Positions 41,571 to 50,455 of a stretch of DNA of 64,000 nucleotides are shown here, piece by piece. The notes beneath the pieces were generated by a model. It was not told the DNA's origin. It worked only from the letters and a program-made list of their open reading frames with translations, and made no database searches. The position numbers and the translations under genes are program-made. Numbering within the stretch: the stretch's first letter is position 1; the number at the start of each line of letters is the position of its first letter. The stretch comes from Streptosporangium sp040640155 (GTDB taxonomy: Bacteria; Actinomycetota; Actinomycetes; Streptosporangiales; Streptosporangiaceae), in contig NZ_JBFABE010000010.1 of NCBI RefSeq assembly GCF_040640155.1, positions 62,001-126,000 on the forward strand. The letters run 5' to 3'.

Positions 41571-42587
41571 TCACGGGCCGCTCCGTGAAACAAGGTCGTC
41601 ACCGGTGCCGTCGATGCGGTTCTGGAGCATCCGCATCGTCTCCAGTGCCTTCCCGGTCTCCTCGGCGTCCCGCCGCAGCCGCCGCGACGAGTGGTTCCTG
41701 CCCTTCGACTCGGCGCGCTCGACCATGCGGCCGAGCAGCCGCAACCGCTCCTCCAGCCGCAGGATCGCCGTCCACAGGGCCCGCTCCACGGCCTCGGCCT
41801 GGCCCGCGGCCAGCCCCTGCGGGGACCACGCGTGGCCCACCCGGCACCCGTAGTACGTCTCGGGCCCGGCCGCCGTCTCGTACACCGGGCCACCGCACTC
41901 GGGGCAGCTCAGCGCGGTGAGGTCCCCCTCGTGCGCCTCGCTCCCCCCGGTGAGCAGGTAGCGGGCGACGTCCCTCTCGACGGCCGCGTCCCTGGCCGGG
42001 CCCTCGGCGACGGGGGTGAGGCTCTGCCGCACGAGCCATGCGGCGATCTCCTTCACGGGGAGGCTCTCCGCGCTCCCCGCCGCGGCCAGGGCGGCGCGGG
42101 GCATCCCGTCGAACGTGCTCTCCAGCGGGTCCTGGACGGCGACCGCGCCGCCGTGACGCTCCACGACCGAGCTCCCCCTCGCGCCGTCGTCGAGCGTGCC
42201 GCTCAGCACGACGGCGAGCGTGCGGGAGCCTCCCTCCAGCGCCGCGCTGAGGAACAACGGGTCCGCGGCCGGGCGGTGCCCGTTGTACCGGGGGCCGCGC
42301 ACCAGCCTGACCGCCCCCTCCTTGACCAGCAGGTGCCGGTCGGGAGGCGCCACGTGGACGTGGCCGTGACGCAGGCGCTCCCCGTCCCTGGCCGGGGTGA
42401 CCGGCAGGGGCCCGGCCCGGTCGAGGATGCCGGCGAGCGCGCTCTCACCCCGCGCCGGCAGGTGGAGCACCACCAGGACGGCGGCGGCGAGATCGGCGGG
42501 AAGCTCCGCCATCAGGGCGCGCAGCGCCTCCACCCCGCCCGCCGAGGCGGCGACCACGACCAGGTCACGTCCATGCGAAACTGCCAT
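41571..42587 (-). CDS. CheB-type methylesterase without receiver domain
   Basis: A 338-aa protein. The N-terminal 190 residues are a CheB methylesterase domain with catalytic Ser15 (AASAGG), His42 (VLHLPA) and an Asp in LSGTLDDGARG. There is no REC domain, so it is not controlled by CheA in the usual way. The C-terminal part has a zinc-binding-like CPECGG...GCRVGHAWS segment followed by a helical domain. It probably reverses the methylation made by the CheR-PAS protein. Divergent from the STAS gene. Confidence 0.9.
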   Translation of the reverse strand: MAVSHGRDLVVVAASAGGVEALRALMAELPADLAAAVLVVLHLPARGESALAGILDRAGPLPVTPARDGERLRHGHVHVAPPDRHLLVKEGAVRLVRGPRYNGHRPAADPLFLSAALEGGSRTLAVVLSGTLDDGARGSSVVERHGGAVAVQDPLESTFDGMPRAALAAAGSAESLPVKEIAAWLVRQSLTPVAEGPARDAAVERDVARYLLTGGSEAHEGDLTALSCPECGGPVYETAAGPETYYGCRVGHAWSPQGLAAGQAEAVERALWTAILRLEERLRLLGRMVERAESKGRNHSSRRLRRDAEETGKALETMRMLQNRIDGTGDDLVSRSGP

Positions 42588-42681
42588 GTTCGGCCTCTAT
42601 CCAGTCGAGGCCCATTCATACTGGAGGCCGGAGAATTATCGGCGGAGCCGTGAAAACCCCCGTGAAGGGTATGGCCACTAT

Positions 42682-43659
42682 ATGGACATGTCGGTCTATG
42701 TCATTCATCAGTATGGCGACACGGCTCTGGTCGCCGTGCTGGGTGAAATGGACGCCTTCAACTACCGGCTCCTGGAGTCGGAGCTGGAGTCCCTGATGGT
42801 GGGGGGTACGCGGCACATCCTGGTGGACGCCGGCGAGCTGCTCTTCTGCGACGTCAGCGGGGCCCGGGCCCTGGAACGGGTGCACCGGAGTCTCCGCGCG
42901 GCCGGAGGGGAGCTGTTCGTCGTCCCCTCCCCGGCCGTGGTGCGGCTGTTCACCGTGCTCTGGGGAGCGCAGGAGCCCGGCCACCCGGGCCTGGTGACCA
43001 GCTTCGGGCTGGGCGAGCTCTCCGGCGTCCCGGCACTCCCCGCCCGGCATGTCCCGAGGCTGCGCCGTATCGGTGCCGGGCGCCGCGGGCGAAGGGGCTC
43101 GGTCCCGCTCGTCGGAGCCGTCTCGCCGGAGGCGCCCGGCGCCCGGACGGGCTCCCCGGTTCCGGCCTCCCCTGCCGCCCGGACCGCACGGGTCGTCCGG
43201 GAGGGCGTCACACCCGCGCGGGACGCGCCGGCCCTCGCGGGCGAGGTCGCGAGGTCCTCGGGCGCCGGGCGCGCGCCGCACCCCGCGCTGGAGCGGTCGG
43301 CGCGCCTGAGACGGGAGGCGGCGGCGCGCCTGGAGACGCTGCACCACCGCACCCGGGCGACCTGCGCGAAACTGGCCGAGATGCACGACCTCCGACTCAC
43401 CCTGCACGCCGGGCTGGACACCCATGTCGCGGTACGCGCCGCGGTGCGAACGGCCTGCGACGATCACGCCCGATGGATGAGGGAGGGCAGGGCGTACCTC
43501 CTCCCCCTCCCGTCCACGACCGGAACCCCGGCGGGAGCGGTGACCGCGGCGGGGACGGCCTCGGGAGCGGGGACGGGAGTGGGGGCGGCGACCGGTCCGA
43601 GGACGGGGGGCGGGTCCAGGACGGAGGCGGGGAAGGCCGCCGGGGCCGACACCCGCTGA
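42682..43659 (+). CDS. STAS-domain protein (anti-anti-sigma-like)
   Basis: A 325-aa protein. Residues 1-110 form a STAS domain (VYVIHQYGDTALVAVLGEMDA, HILVDAGELLFCDVSGARAL); the phospho-acceptor region reads CDVSG, with Ser in the expected position. A long Pro/Ala/Arg-rich linker follows, then a helical segment (LERSARLRREAAARLETLHH) and a Gly/Thr-rich disordered tail. ATG 42682 is chosen; ATG 42688 is equally possible. It is divergent from cheB, suggesting that the CheB/CheR pair and an anti-sigma switch work together (inference). Confidence 0.8.
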   Translation: MDMSVYVIHQYGDTALVAVLGEMDAFNYRLLESELESLMVGGTRHILVDAGELLFCDVSGARALERVHRSLRAAGGELFVVPSPAVVRLFTVLWGAQEPGHPGLVTSFGLGELSGVPALPARHVPRLRRIGAGRRGRRGSVPLVGAVSPEAPGARTGSPVPASPAARTARVVREGVTPARDAPALAGEVARSSGAGRAPHPALERSARLRREAAARLETLHHRTRATCAKLAEMHDLRLTLHAGLDTHVAVRAAVRTACDDHARWMREGRAYLLPLPSTTGTPAGAVTAAGTASGAGTGVGAATGPRTGGGSRTEAGKAAGADTR

Positions 43660-43733
43660 GCCGGCGCCGCCGGGCCACGGCACGCCGACGCCCGGCCCGG
43701 GTTACCGGGGGCCGGAGCGGAAAGCATGGTGTC

Positions 43734-44390
43734 ATGGCCACCGACGCCGGGTCCCGCGACAGCCACGACCCCGACCACCCGCACGGATCGTCCGGTGAAC
43801 CGTCGGGCGGTTCTTCCGGCGGGCCGCCGGACGGGAGCGGCGGTCGAGGCGAGCGGGGCGGGTCGCCCGAGCCGGGCGAACGAGGCGACCGGGGCGGGCT
43901 CCCCGAGCGGAGCGACCGGGGCGAGCGTGCCCGCGAACGCATCGAACAGGCCGCCGAGCGGGGCGAGCAGGCCGCGCGGCGCCGGTACGAGCTCGCCGAC
44001 GGCGCCACCCCCGCGTCCGGCGCCGAGCGGGCGGTTCACGCCGACGCCCGGCTGGAACAGGCACGCTCACGGGCCGAGCGGGCCGGAGAACGCGCGGTGG
44101 CCGGTTACCGGTCCGCCGCGCGAGCGCACAGGGACGCGGCCGTCGGCCACGAACGGGCGGCGGCGGTGGGGAGCGGGGACGCCGAGGACCACCGGCTCCG
44201 GGCGCTCGAACACCTCCGTCAGGCCGCCGCCGACGAGCACCGGGCGACCATGGCCGAGCAGACCGGCCCGGCCGCACGCACCGACGCTCCCAGACCCCCC
44301 GGACCTCCCGAGCGCCCCGACGGACCCGAACACCTCGAGGTCACCGAAGGCCCCGAAGGTCCCGAAGGCCGGGGACGGAGCGCCTCCTGA
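43734..44390 (+). CDS. Hydrophilic low-complexity protein
   Basis: A 218-aa highly charged, Gly/Arg/Glu/Ala-rich protein without membrane segments or cysteines. The N-terminal 60 residues are repeats of the RGERG type; the middle is helical (ARERIEQAAERGEQAARRRYELA, HADARLEQARSRAERAGERA) and probably forms a coiled coil; the tail is Pro-rich. Such proteins are often stress-linked in actinobacteria. I do not recognise a family. The ribosome-binding site is weak and the start uncertain. Confidence 0.6.
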   Translation: MATDAGSRDSHDPDHPHGSSGEPSGGSSGGPPDGSGGRGERGGSPEPGERGDRGGLPERSDRGERARERIEQAAERGEQAARRRYELADGATPASGAERAVHADARLEQARSRAERAGERAVAGYRSAARAHRDAAVGHERAAAVGSGDAEDHRLRALEHLRQAAADEHRATMAEQTGPAARTDAPRPPGPPERPDGPEHLEVTEGPEGPEGRGRSAS

Positions 44391-44415
44391 GGACGTCAGG
44401 CGCGACCGCGGCCGG

Positions 44416-45096
44416 TCAGCAGGACTTGAGCACGCCCTCCATGGCGTCCTTCTCCGCGGACGTCACCCAGAGGCTGTACTTGATCTTCACGCGGATCTGG
44501 CGTTCGACGTAGGGGCATCGGTAGGCACGGCGCGGCGGCAGCCAGGTCGCCGCGTCCCCGGCACCCTTCTGGCTGTTCAGCGGCCCGTCCACGGCCAGCA
44601 GGTTCAGCGGGTCGTTGGCCAGCTCCCTGCGCTTGGACGCGCTCAACTGCTGGGCGCCCTTCTGCCACGCGTCGGCGAGCGCGATCACGTGGTCGATCTG
44701 CACCGCCATGCTGGTCCTGGTGCCGCGTTCGAACTTGATGGTCTTGCCGCTGTAGGGGTCCTCCAGGACGCCGGACTGCACGACGCAGCCGTCCTCGCCC
44801 CTCTTGAAGACCTCTTCCTTCAGGTCGCGCACGAGGATGTCGTTGCGGGTGTCGCAGCCGTTCCTGTCGACGTCCGACCACGCCGGGCCGAACTTGTCGC
44901 GGTCGAACCCGGTCATCGGGGCGCGACCCTTGACCTCGAGCTTCCTCAGGTCCTTGAGGGTCGCGGACGCGGACTCACCGCCGCCGCCGGAGGAGCCCGC
45001 CTTCTCGTCGGTCCCCCCCGCCATCGGGCCACAGCCCGCGATCACGAACCCGGCCGTCGCGACGGCCACACCCCGTACCAGCGCAGCCCGCACCAT
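44416..45096 (-). CDS. HNH-nuclease-like lipoprotein (DUF1524 type)
   Basis: A 226-aa exported protein. The signal peptide ends in lipobox IAGC (Cys22). The mature domain carries the DUF1524/HNH pattern: DVDRNGCDTRNDIL, VQIDHVIALADAW with the catalytic His in DHV, and NSQKGAGDAATWLPP. The cysteine pair and motifs match the secreted nuclease-like proteins of Streptomyces. It may degrade extracellular DNA. ATG 45096 is chosen; GTG 45108 is possible. Confidence 0.88.
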   Translation of the reverse strand: MVRAALVRGVAVATAGFVIAGCGPMAGGTDEKAGSSGGGGESASATLKDLRKLEVKGRAPMTGFDRDKFGPAWSDVDRNGCDTRNDILVRDLKEEVFKRGEDGCVVQSGVLEDPYSGKTIKFERGTRTSMAVQIDHVIALADAWQKGAQQLSASKRRELANDPLNLLAVDGPLNSQKGAGDAATWLPPRRAYRCPYVERQIRVKIKYSLWVTSAEKDAMEGVLKSC

Positions 45097-45390
45097 GCCA
45101 CCCCTCACCCGTGCTCACCACCTCTGAAGTGGCAAATTATCCCAGATCCCGGCTCTTAACCGTAAAAGCGTCATGCTCTCACTGCCAATGCGAAAAGCCC
45201 CGGCCTGTCTCATGGGGCCTTTTTCCTCATCCTCGATGTGACCTGGCCTTATGTCCAGAAAGGAGAGGGGGCGAGAACACCGGTCGAATGGATTTTCACG
45301 GAGCGTTGCCATCGACCCGTCAAAGCGGAGGTGCTCTAATGGCAAAGAACACTCACACAGGGTGAGTGAACGAACACGCAGAGGATTCGC
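45097..45390. other. Divergent intergenic region with hairpin and mini-ORF
   Basis: About 290 bp with lower GC. A hairpin GCCCC (45197) / GGGGC (45214) is followed by CTTTTT, a terminator-like element. A tiny ORF of 8 codons (ATG 45339, MAKNTHTG) has GGAGGTG eight bases upstream and ends 25 bp before the I36-like gene. ACTCAC / GTGAGT arms (45351-45367) cover its end. It could be a leader peptide for the next gene. Confidence 0.45.
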
Positions 45391-45837
45391 ATGAGTGAGA
45401 TCTCGGCGCGTCATCCCCACCTCGCGCGAGCCGTGACCGGGCTCGCCGTCGCCGTGACCGTCCTGCTGCCGACCTGCGGGGCCGCCTCCGCCGCGGTCCA
45501 CAGCCGGGCGGCCGATGCCCGCCGGCCCGGGGTGACCCCGCTCCCGGCCGGCTCGGCGTGCCCGTCCAACAGCCTCTGCCTCTACCGTGACCACGGTTTC
45601 GGCGGACCGGCCTACAGCGTCCCCGCCGGCTACCCGGTCGACCTGAACGAGCTGTGGATGCCGGGCGGGACGACCGGCACCGCCGCCGACAGCGTCTCGT
45701 CCTGGTTCAACAACACCGGCTACACCGTCTCGCTGATCGACCACGCGAGCACGAACCGCGCGCTCCAGCCCGGCCACCCGCTGGAGGAACCGCCCGAGAC
45801 CGACGACACCGCCGACGCCGTCGACTGGCTCTCCTGA
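45391..45837 (+). CDS. Secreted peptidase-inhibitor I36-like protein
   Basis: A 148-aa secreted protein. Signal peptide with AVTGLAVAVTVLLPTCGAASA and cleavage near ASA-AV. The mature part has the I36/beta-gamma-crystallin pattern CPSNSLCLYRDHGFGGPAYSV and SVSSWFNNTGY, like Streptomyces metalloproteinase inhibitor family members. The two cysteines in CPSNSLC may form a disulfide. The C-terminal tail is acidic. ATG 45391 follows AGAGGA. Probably inhibits proteases or binds the cell wall; target unknown. Confidence 0.82.
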   Translation: MSEISARHPHLARAVTGLAVAVTVLLPTCGAASAAVHSRAADARRPGVTPLPAGSACPSNSLCLYRDHGFGGPAYSVPAGYPVDLNELWMPGGTTGTAADSVSSWFNNTGYTVSLIDHASTNRALQPGHPLEEPPETDDTADAVDWLS

Positions 45838-45972
45838 CGCCCGCCGGCACCGTCCCCTTCCTCCCGCCGGCCGGGCGGCGAGAGGAAGGCCCCGGGTCGC
45901 GAGAGGCCCCGGGTCGCGACAGATCCCGGACCGCGAGAGGCTCGGGGCGCCGGATCAGGTGATCGCGGCGCG

Positions 45973-46731
45973 TCAGGTGATCAGGATGCCGCCGTCGACC
46001 GGGATCACCGCACCGGTGACGTACGAGGCGGCGTCCGAGGCGAGAAAGATCGCGGTGGCGACGAGCTCGGCCGGGTCGCCGGCGCGCTTCATCAGCACCC
46101 GGTGCTCCAGTTGCCAGGCCATGTACTCCTTGGCGTACTGCTCGGTCATCTCCGAGGCGAAGAACCCGGGCTCGACGCAGTTGACCCGGATGCCCCGGCG
46201 GCCCGTCCACTGCTGGGCGAGGTCGCGGGTGAGGCCGACGACCCCGGCCTTGGAGGCGCTGTAGGCGGCCTGCGGCAGCCCGGCGGTCGTCTCCCCCAGC
46301 ACGCTGCCGACGTTGACGATGGAGGAACCGGGCTTCATGACCCTGGCGCAGGCCTGCGCCATCCAGTAGGTGCCGTGCAGGTTGATCTCCACCACCTGGC
46401 GGAACTGCTCGGGGGTCTCCTTGAGCGCCGGGACCGCCGTGCCGACACCGGCGTTGTTGATCAGAACGTCCACCCCGCCCAGCTCGGAGACCGCCGCGGC
46501 CACCAGCGCCTGGCAGTCCTCCGGCACGGTCACGTCGGTGACGACGGCCAGGCATCGCCTGCCGGTCTCCTCGACCAACGCCCGGGTCTCCTCCAGGCGA
46601 TCCTTGCGGCGCGCGCCGATCACGATGTCCGCGCCGGCCTCGGCCAGGCCTCGCGCGAACGCGACGCCGAGCCCCGAGGAGGCACCCGTGACGATCGCGA
46701 CCTTGCCGTCCAGACGGAAGCGCTCCAGCAT
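45973..46731 (-). CDS. Short-chain dehydrogenase/reductase
   Basis: A 252-aa classical SDR. Cofactor motif TGASSGLG (residues 15-22), NNAG, catalytic Ser in VGSVLG and YSASK, and a PG motif (VEPGFF). The Arg/Lys pattern GARRKDR after the second strand suggests NADP(H) preference. The substrate is unknown. ATG 46731 follows GGGAGGAAC. It is downstream of the TPR gene, but a strong hairpin separates them. Confidence 0.93.
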   Translation of the reverse strand: MLERFRLDGKVAIVTGASSGLGVAFARGLAEAGADIVIGARRKDRLEETRALVEETGRRCLAVVTDVTVPEDCQALVAAAVSELGGVDVLINNAGVGTAVPALKETPEQFRQVVEINLHGTYWMAQACARVMKPGSSIVNVGSVLGETTAGLPQAAYSASKAGVVGLTRDLAQQWTGRRGIRVNCVEPGFFASEMTEQYAKEYMAWQLEHRVLMKRAGDPAELVATAIFLASDAASYVTGAVIPVDGGILIT

Positions 46732-46781
46732 CCCGTTCCTCCCTCACCGACCCAATGTGCCGAATGAGATTCTAGAGGCTG

Positions 46782-46827
46782 GCGTCCGGCCCGTCCGTGA
46801 GGGGACCCTCACGGACGGGCCGGACGC
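46782..46827. terminator. Perfect 22-bp inverted repeat, terminator of the TPR gene
   Basis: 46782-46803 is the exact reverse complement of 46806-46827, with only 2 bp between. It lies 68 bp after the TPR-gene stop on the minus strand and just before the SDR gene. Confidence 0.85.
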
Positions 46828-46894
46828 GAAACGGGTGGGAGCCGGCCGGGTACGGCGGCGACGCGTACGAGGACGCGCGCGTGCCCGCGATCCG

Positions 46895-49171
46895 CTACAG
46901 CCCGTACTCCTTGGTGATCCGCTCGTGCCGCTCCACCTCGACGTCGACGGTCCTGGCCAGGTCGAGCCAGGCCAGCGGGTGGACCCAGCGCTCGGTGGCA
47001 TCGTCCAGCAGTGCGTCGACCTCGACCGGACTGGTGTCCGGCGGGACCGCGATCCAGCCGAACACGCCGGGCAGCCGCTCACCCGAGGTCGGGTGGCTGA
47101 CCGTGTAGTCGTCGTCGCTGTAGACCCACATCGGCCAGCCGCGCTCGGCCAGGACCTCGTTGAACTCGGTCCAGTCGGCCTGGCTGGGGGCGGCGCCGTC
47201 GAAGAACCAGCTCGTGTACCCGCCGGGACGGAGCATGCTGACCGCGGCGAAGGGCGGGACGAAGTTCTCCTGCTCCTCGGGGGTCTCCGGGATCGGCTCC
47301 AGCAGCTGCGGCTCGAACACGACCAGGTCCCCGGCGTTGTACTCCATGCCGGGGGGCTGCGGGATGGCCAGGCGCGCGGTCGCGGGACCGGTGCGCACGC
47401 TCAGCACCTGGCGCTGGCTGCCGTCGGGAGCGGGAAGGATGATGCGCACCAGGCCCATCTCCTCCTCGATCGGCCCCTCGGTCGACTGGATCGGCATACC
47501 GATCTTGGCGGCGCCCAGGCGTACGGTCTCCCAGTCCTCGGCGGCCGAGGCCATGACGACCATCCGCCAGACGTCCTGCTGCTCGATCTCCTCGGAGTCG
47601 ACGAGGTCACGCAGGATGCTCGCGCCCTTGGCGTTGTCGCCGAGCTGCTGCACGGACGCGGACCACAGGCGAGCCGCCTCGATGCCGGCACCCGCGCCGG
47701 CCGCCGCCTCACCCTCGGCCGCGGCCTGCTCCCAGCGCTCACGCGCGGTGTGCAGGCGGCCCAGGGCCATGTGACGCTGCGCGGCGGGAAGCCGCTCGGC
47801 CATCTGCTCCAGGCGCTCGTCCTGGCGGGCCTCGATCAGCAGGCTGCTGAGGTACGCCGAGTCCTGCGGGTCGGCGTTCTCGATGTCACCGGACTCGACC
47901 AGCATGGACCAGTAGATGTCGGCGCCCTTGGCCGGGTAGCCGAGGAAACCCAGCGTGGTGGTGTGGCGCCGGGTCGCCTCCAGGTCCCGGCCCGACAGCG
48001 GGGCCAGCCAGCCCACCCAGCGCTCCGGGTCGGCGTTGAATCCGTCCGCGGCGTCGAAGTAGCCGACCAGCTCCGCCTCCGGCCCGGGGGCCGGGAGCGG
48101 GGTGGCCTCGTCGGCGGCGGCGCGCAGCGCGGCGATCCGCTCCGCCACGTCGCCGGGGCTCTTGAGCTCCCCGGCCGCCGAATCGGCCAGGTCGGCCAGG
48201 AGCCGGGCCTGCCAGACGCCCTGGCGGGCGACGGCCAGCTCGCCGGCGATGAGCGCCAGCTCGACCCTGGCCCGGTAGCCGCCCATCATGGCGAAGTAGT
48301 CGATCCACTGCTTGAGCACCCGGCCGAGCTGCCAGGTGTTGGTGATCTGGGCCGATCCGGCCAGCAGGCGGATGGCGTGCGACCACTCGACCCAGACCCG
48401 GGGGTGGTCCCCGACCACGTCGAGGTCGGGCAGCGCGTCGACCGCCTCCTGCACCCGGCCGAGGGTGGCGAGCACGAGCGCGCGGAGCACGCCCTCGCGG
48501 TGGGCCTTGGCCACCGGGTCGTCGGGCTTGAAACCGGCCGCGGCGTCGAGCGCGGTGAGCGCGTCCTCGGCGCGGCCCGCGGCGAGCAGCGCACGGGCCG
48601 AGGCCGCTCCCAGCTCCCAGCTCGCCTCGCGTCCCGCGCCGCCCAGCGTCTCCACGGCGGTCTCGGCGTGCAGGACGGCCTCCTGGACGCGTCCCGCGTC
48701 GATCAGTGCCGCCACGTGGTGCTCGGCCACGGCGGAGAAGGCCGGGGAGGCGGGCTCGACGTCCAGCGCGGTGAGCGCGGCCAGCCGCTCGTCGGCGTAG
48801 CCGGGCCCGTCGGTGTTCGCCCGCGCGATGGCCAGCGCCACGACGGCGCCGGGGGTGGCCGGGCACTCGCGGACGTCCTCACGAGCGGTGAACTCGACGA
48901 GCGTCTCGGCGTCGGCCAGCGCGACCGCCCCCTGCGCGCGGTCGCCCACGCGGCCGATCAGGTGCCAGTAGCGGGCGTAGAACTCCAGCCAGGGCAGTTG
49001 CAGGTTCTCCGCCTGCTGCGCGATCGCGGGCGCGAGCACGTCGAGCTGCGCGTAACGGCCCTCCAGAGCCTGCGCGGGAACATCTCCGATCGCCATGGCC
49101 AGACCGGTGTTACCTGCTTCGTGCAGTTGCCGCTGGGTGTCGCCGACCCAGGCCCAGATGTCCACGTCCAT
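46895..49171 (-). CDS. Large TPR-repeat protein of unknown function
   Basis: A 758-aa soluble protein. Most of the first 580 residues are alpha-helical repeats of TPR type (RVQEAVLHAETAVETLGGAG, GRAEDALTALDAAAGFKPDDP, ARERWEQAAAEGEAAAGAG). The last 180 residues form a different mixed alpha/beta domain rich in aromatic residues (VFGWIAVPPDTSPVEVDALLDD). No signal peptide or membrane helix is visible. I do not recognise the C-terminal domain. It is transcribed alone, ending in a 22-bp perfect hairpin. Confidence 0.85.
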   Translation of the reverse strand: MDVDIWAWVGDTQRQLHEAGNTGLAMAIGDVPAQALEGRYAQLDVLAPAIAQQAENLQLPWLEFYARYWHLIGRVGDRAQGAVALADAETLVEFTAREDVRECPATPGAVVALAIARANTDGPGYADERLAALTALDVEPASPAFSAVAEHHVAALIDAGRVQEAVLHAETAVETLGGAGREASWELGAASARALLAAGRAEDALTALDAAAGFKPDDPVAKAHREGVLRALVLATLGRVQEAVDALPDLDVVGDHPRVWVEWSHAIRLLAGSAQITNTWQLGRVLKQWIDYFAMMGGYRARVELALIAGELAVARQGVWQARLLADLADSAAGELKSPGDVAERIAALRAAADEATPLPAPGPEAELVGYFDAADGFNADPERWVGWLAPLSGRDLEATRRHTTTLGFLGYPAKGADIYWSMLVESGDIENADPQDSAYLSSLLIEARQDERLEQMAERLPAAQRHMALGRLHTARERWEQAAAEGEAAAGAGAGIEAARLWSASVQQLGDNAKGASILRDLVDSEEIEQQDVWRMVVMASAAEDWETVRLGAAKIGMPIQSTEGPIEEEMGLVRIILPAPDGSQRQVLSVRTGPATARLAIPQPPGMEYNAGDLVVFEPQLLEPIPETPEEQENFVPPFAAVSMLRPGGYTSWFFDGAAPSQADWTEFNEVLAERGWPMWVYSDDDYTVSHPTSGERLPGVFGWIAVPPDTSPVEVDALLDDATERWVHPLAWLDLARTVDVEVERHERITKEYGL

Positions 49172-49529
49172 GGGACGTCAGTCTGCCAGGTCGGGAAGGA
49201 TGCCCCAAACGACATGGCCTCCCGGACGCCCGGCGAGGCCGGTCCGGGTCTCGCCGCAGACCCGCCGCAGACCCTCCGGAGTTCCACCGGAGCCCGGCCC
49301 GAGTCCCGACGGAACCCGCCCGGAGTCCCGCCGGGCCGGTGACGCGCTCCCGGCGGCGCGGCCTCGGGGCGCGGCCGGCGGCGGTGTCCGGCGGCCGGAG
49401 ATGTGTCCACATCCGGTCACGATCCACGGTCCCGCCAGGAGCCGGGGACGGGCGGACCCAGAGGAAGGGCTCACCGGCCGGGGACGACCCGGGTCCGGAG
49501 GGCGAACGCGCCGGTCGGGGCCGGGGGGC
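49172..49529. other. Intergenic region, no gene seen
   Basis: About 360 bp between the TPR gene (start) and dapF (stop). Very GC-rich, with many short imperfect repeats of CCGG type. I see no credible ORF or promoter beyond what the TPR gene must have. Confidence 0.5.
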
Positions 49530-50336
49530 TCAGAGGGTGAGCTCGCCGGAGGCGACCAGGACGGCGGGGCCGGCCAGGTAGCTGGTGTCCTCGTCGAGGG
49601 TGACGGTGACGGTGCCGCCCGGTATCTCGACCGCCCAGGTGCCGGTGCTCTCACCGGCCAGCCGTGCCGCGGCCACGGCCGAGGCGACCGCGCCGGTCCC
49701 GCAGGAGCGTGTCTCCCCCGAGCCGCGCTCGAAGACCCGCATGACGACGCGGCGTGGACCGACCGGGTTGAGCAGCTCGACGTTGACCCCGGAGGGGAAC
49801 ACCTCGGGGTCGAACGCGGGCGCGCCGCTCAGGTCGAGCTGCGCCACCGGGTCGCCGATGACGCAGGCCAGGTGCGGGTTGCCCATGTCGACGTGGAGCC
49901 CCTCGTACCCGCGGCCCGCCACGGTCGCCCGGCTCGTCCCCAGCACCCGGGGCGGGCCCATGTCCACGGTCACGTCACCGGTCTCCGCCAGCCGTACGCG
50001 CCGGATCCCGCCGCGGGTGGCGACGGCGAACTCCCCCGGCTCGGCCAGCCCCGCGTCGACGAGGTAGCGGGCGAAGACCCGCGTCCCGTTGCCGCACATC
50101 TCGGCGATGCCGCCGTCGGCGTTGCGGTAGTCCATGAACCACTCGGCCTCGGCCGCCTGGGCGGACACCTCCGGGCTGAGCTTCGTCCGCGTCACGCGCA
50201 GCACGCCGTCCGCGCCGATCCCGGCGCGGCGGTCGCACACCGCCGCCACGAACGCGGCGGACAGCTCCAGCTCACCGTCCGGGTCGGGGAGGATGACGAA
50301 GTCGTTCTCGGTACCGTGCCCCTTCACGAATCGCAT
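49530..50336 (-). CDS. dapF: Diaminopimelate epimerase
   Basis: A 268-aa cofactor-free epimerase converting LL- to meso-diaminopimelate for peptidoglycan and lysine. The two catalytic cysteines lie in EMCGNGTR and RSCGTGA. The N-terminus MRFVKGHGTENDFV is typical of actinobacterial DapF. It is 119 bp downstream of miaA, the same order as in Streptomyces (memory). Confidence 0.97.
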   Translation of the reverse strand: MRFVKGHGTENDFVILPDPDGELELSAAFVAAVCDRRAGIGADGVLRVTRTKLSPEVSAQAAEAEWFMDYRNADGGIAEMCGNGTRVFARYLVDAGLAEPGEFAVATRGGIRRVRLAETGDVTVDMGPPRVLGTSRATVAGRGYEGLHVDMGNPHLACVIGDPVAQLDLSGAPAFDPEVFPSGVNVELLNPVGPRRVVMRVFERGSGETRSCGTGAVASAVAAARLAGESTGTWAVEIPGGTVTVTLDEDTSYLAGPAVLVASGELTL

Positions 50337-50455
50337 ACCCCGACTCTATCGGGGTCCCTCCACGGACCCGCCGCCCCGGCGGGCCACCCCGGCGGGCCAC
50401 CGTACCCGTGGAGGGGCCGGACGTCTCGGCGGCCGTGCCCCGGACGGCGTCCTGG

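Noticed and set aside
39393..41588. 731-aa plus-strand ORF opposite CheR-PAS
   Set aside because: Its LLVG/LQLL repeats are just the complement of the CheR coiled coil.
45197..45224. Riboswitch upstream of the I36-like gene
   Set aside because: Only a simple 5-bp hairpin with T tract is visible; no known aptamer pattern is found.
46370..49342. 990-aa plus-strand ORF opposite the SDR and TPR genes
   Set aside because: It spans two clear minus-strand genes and the gap between; no start signal and no family motif.
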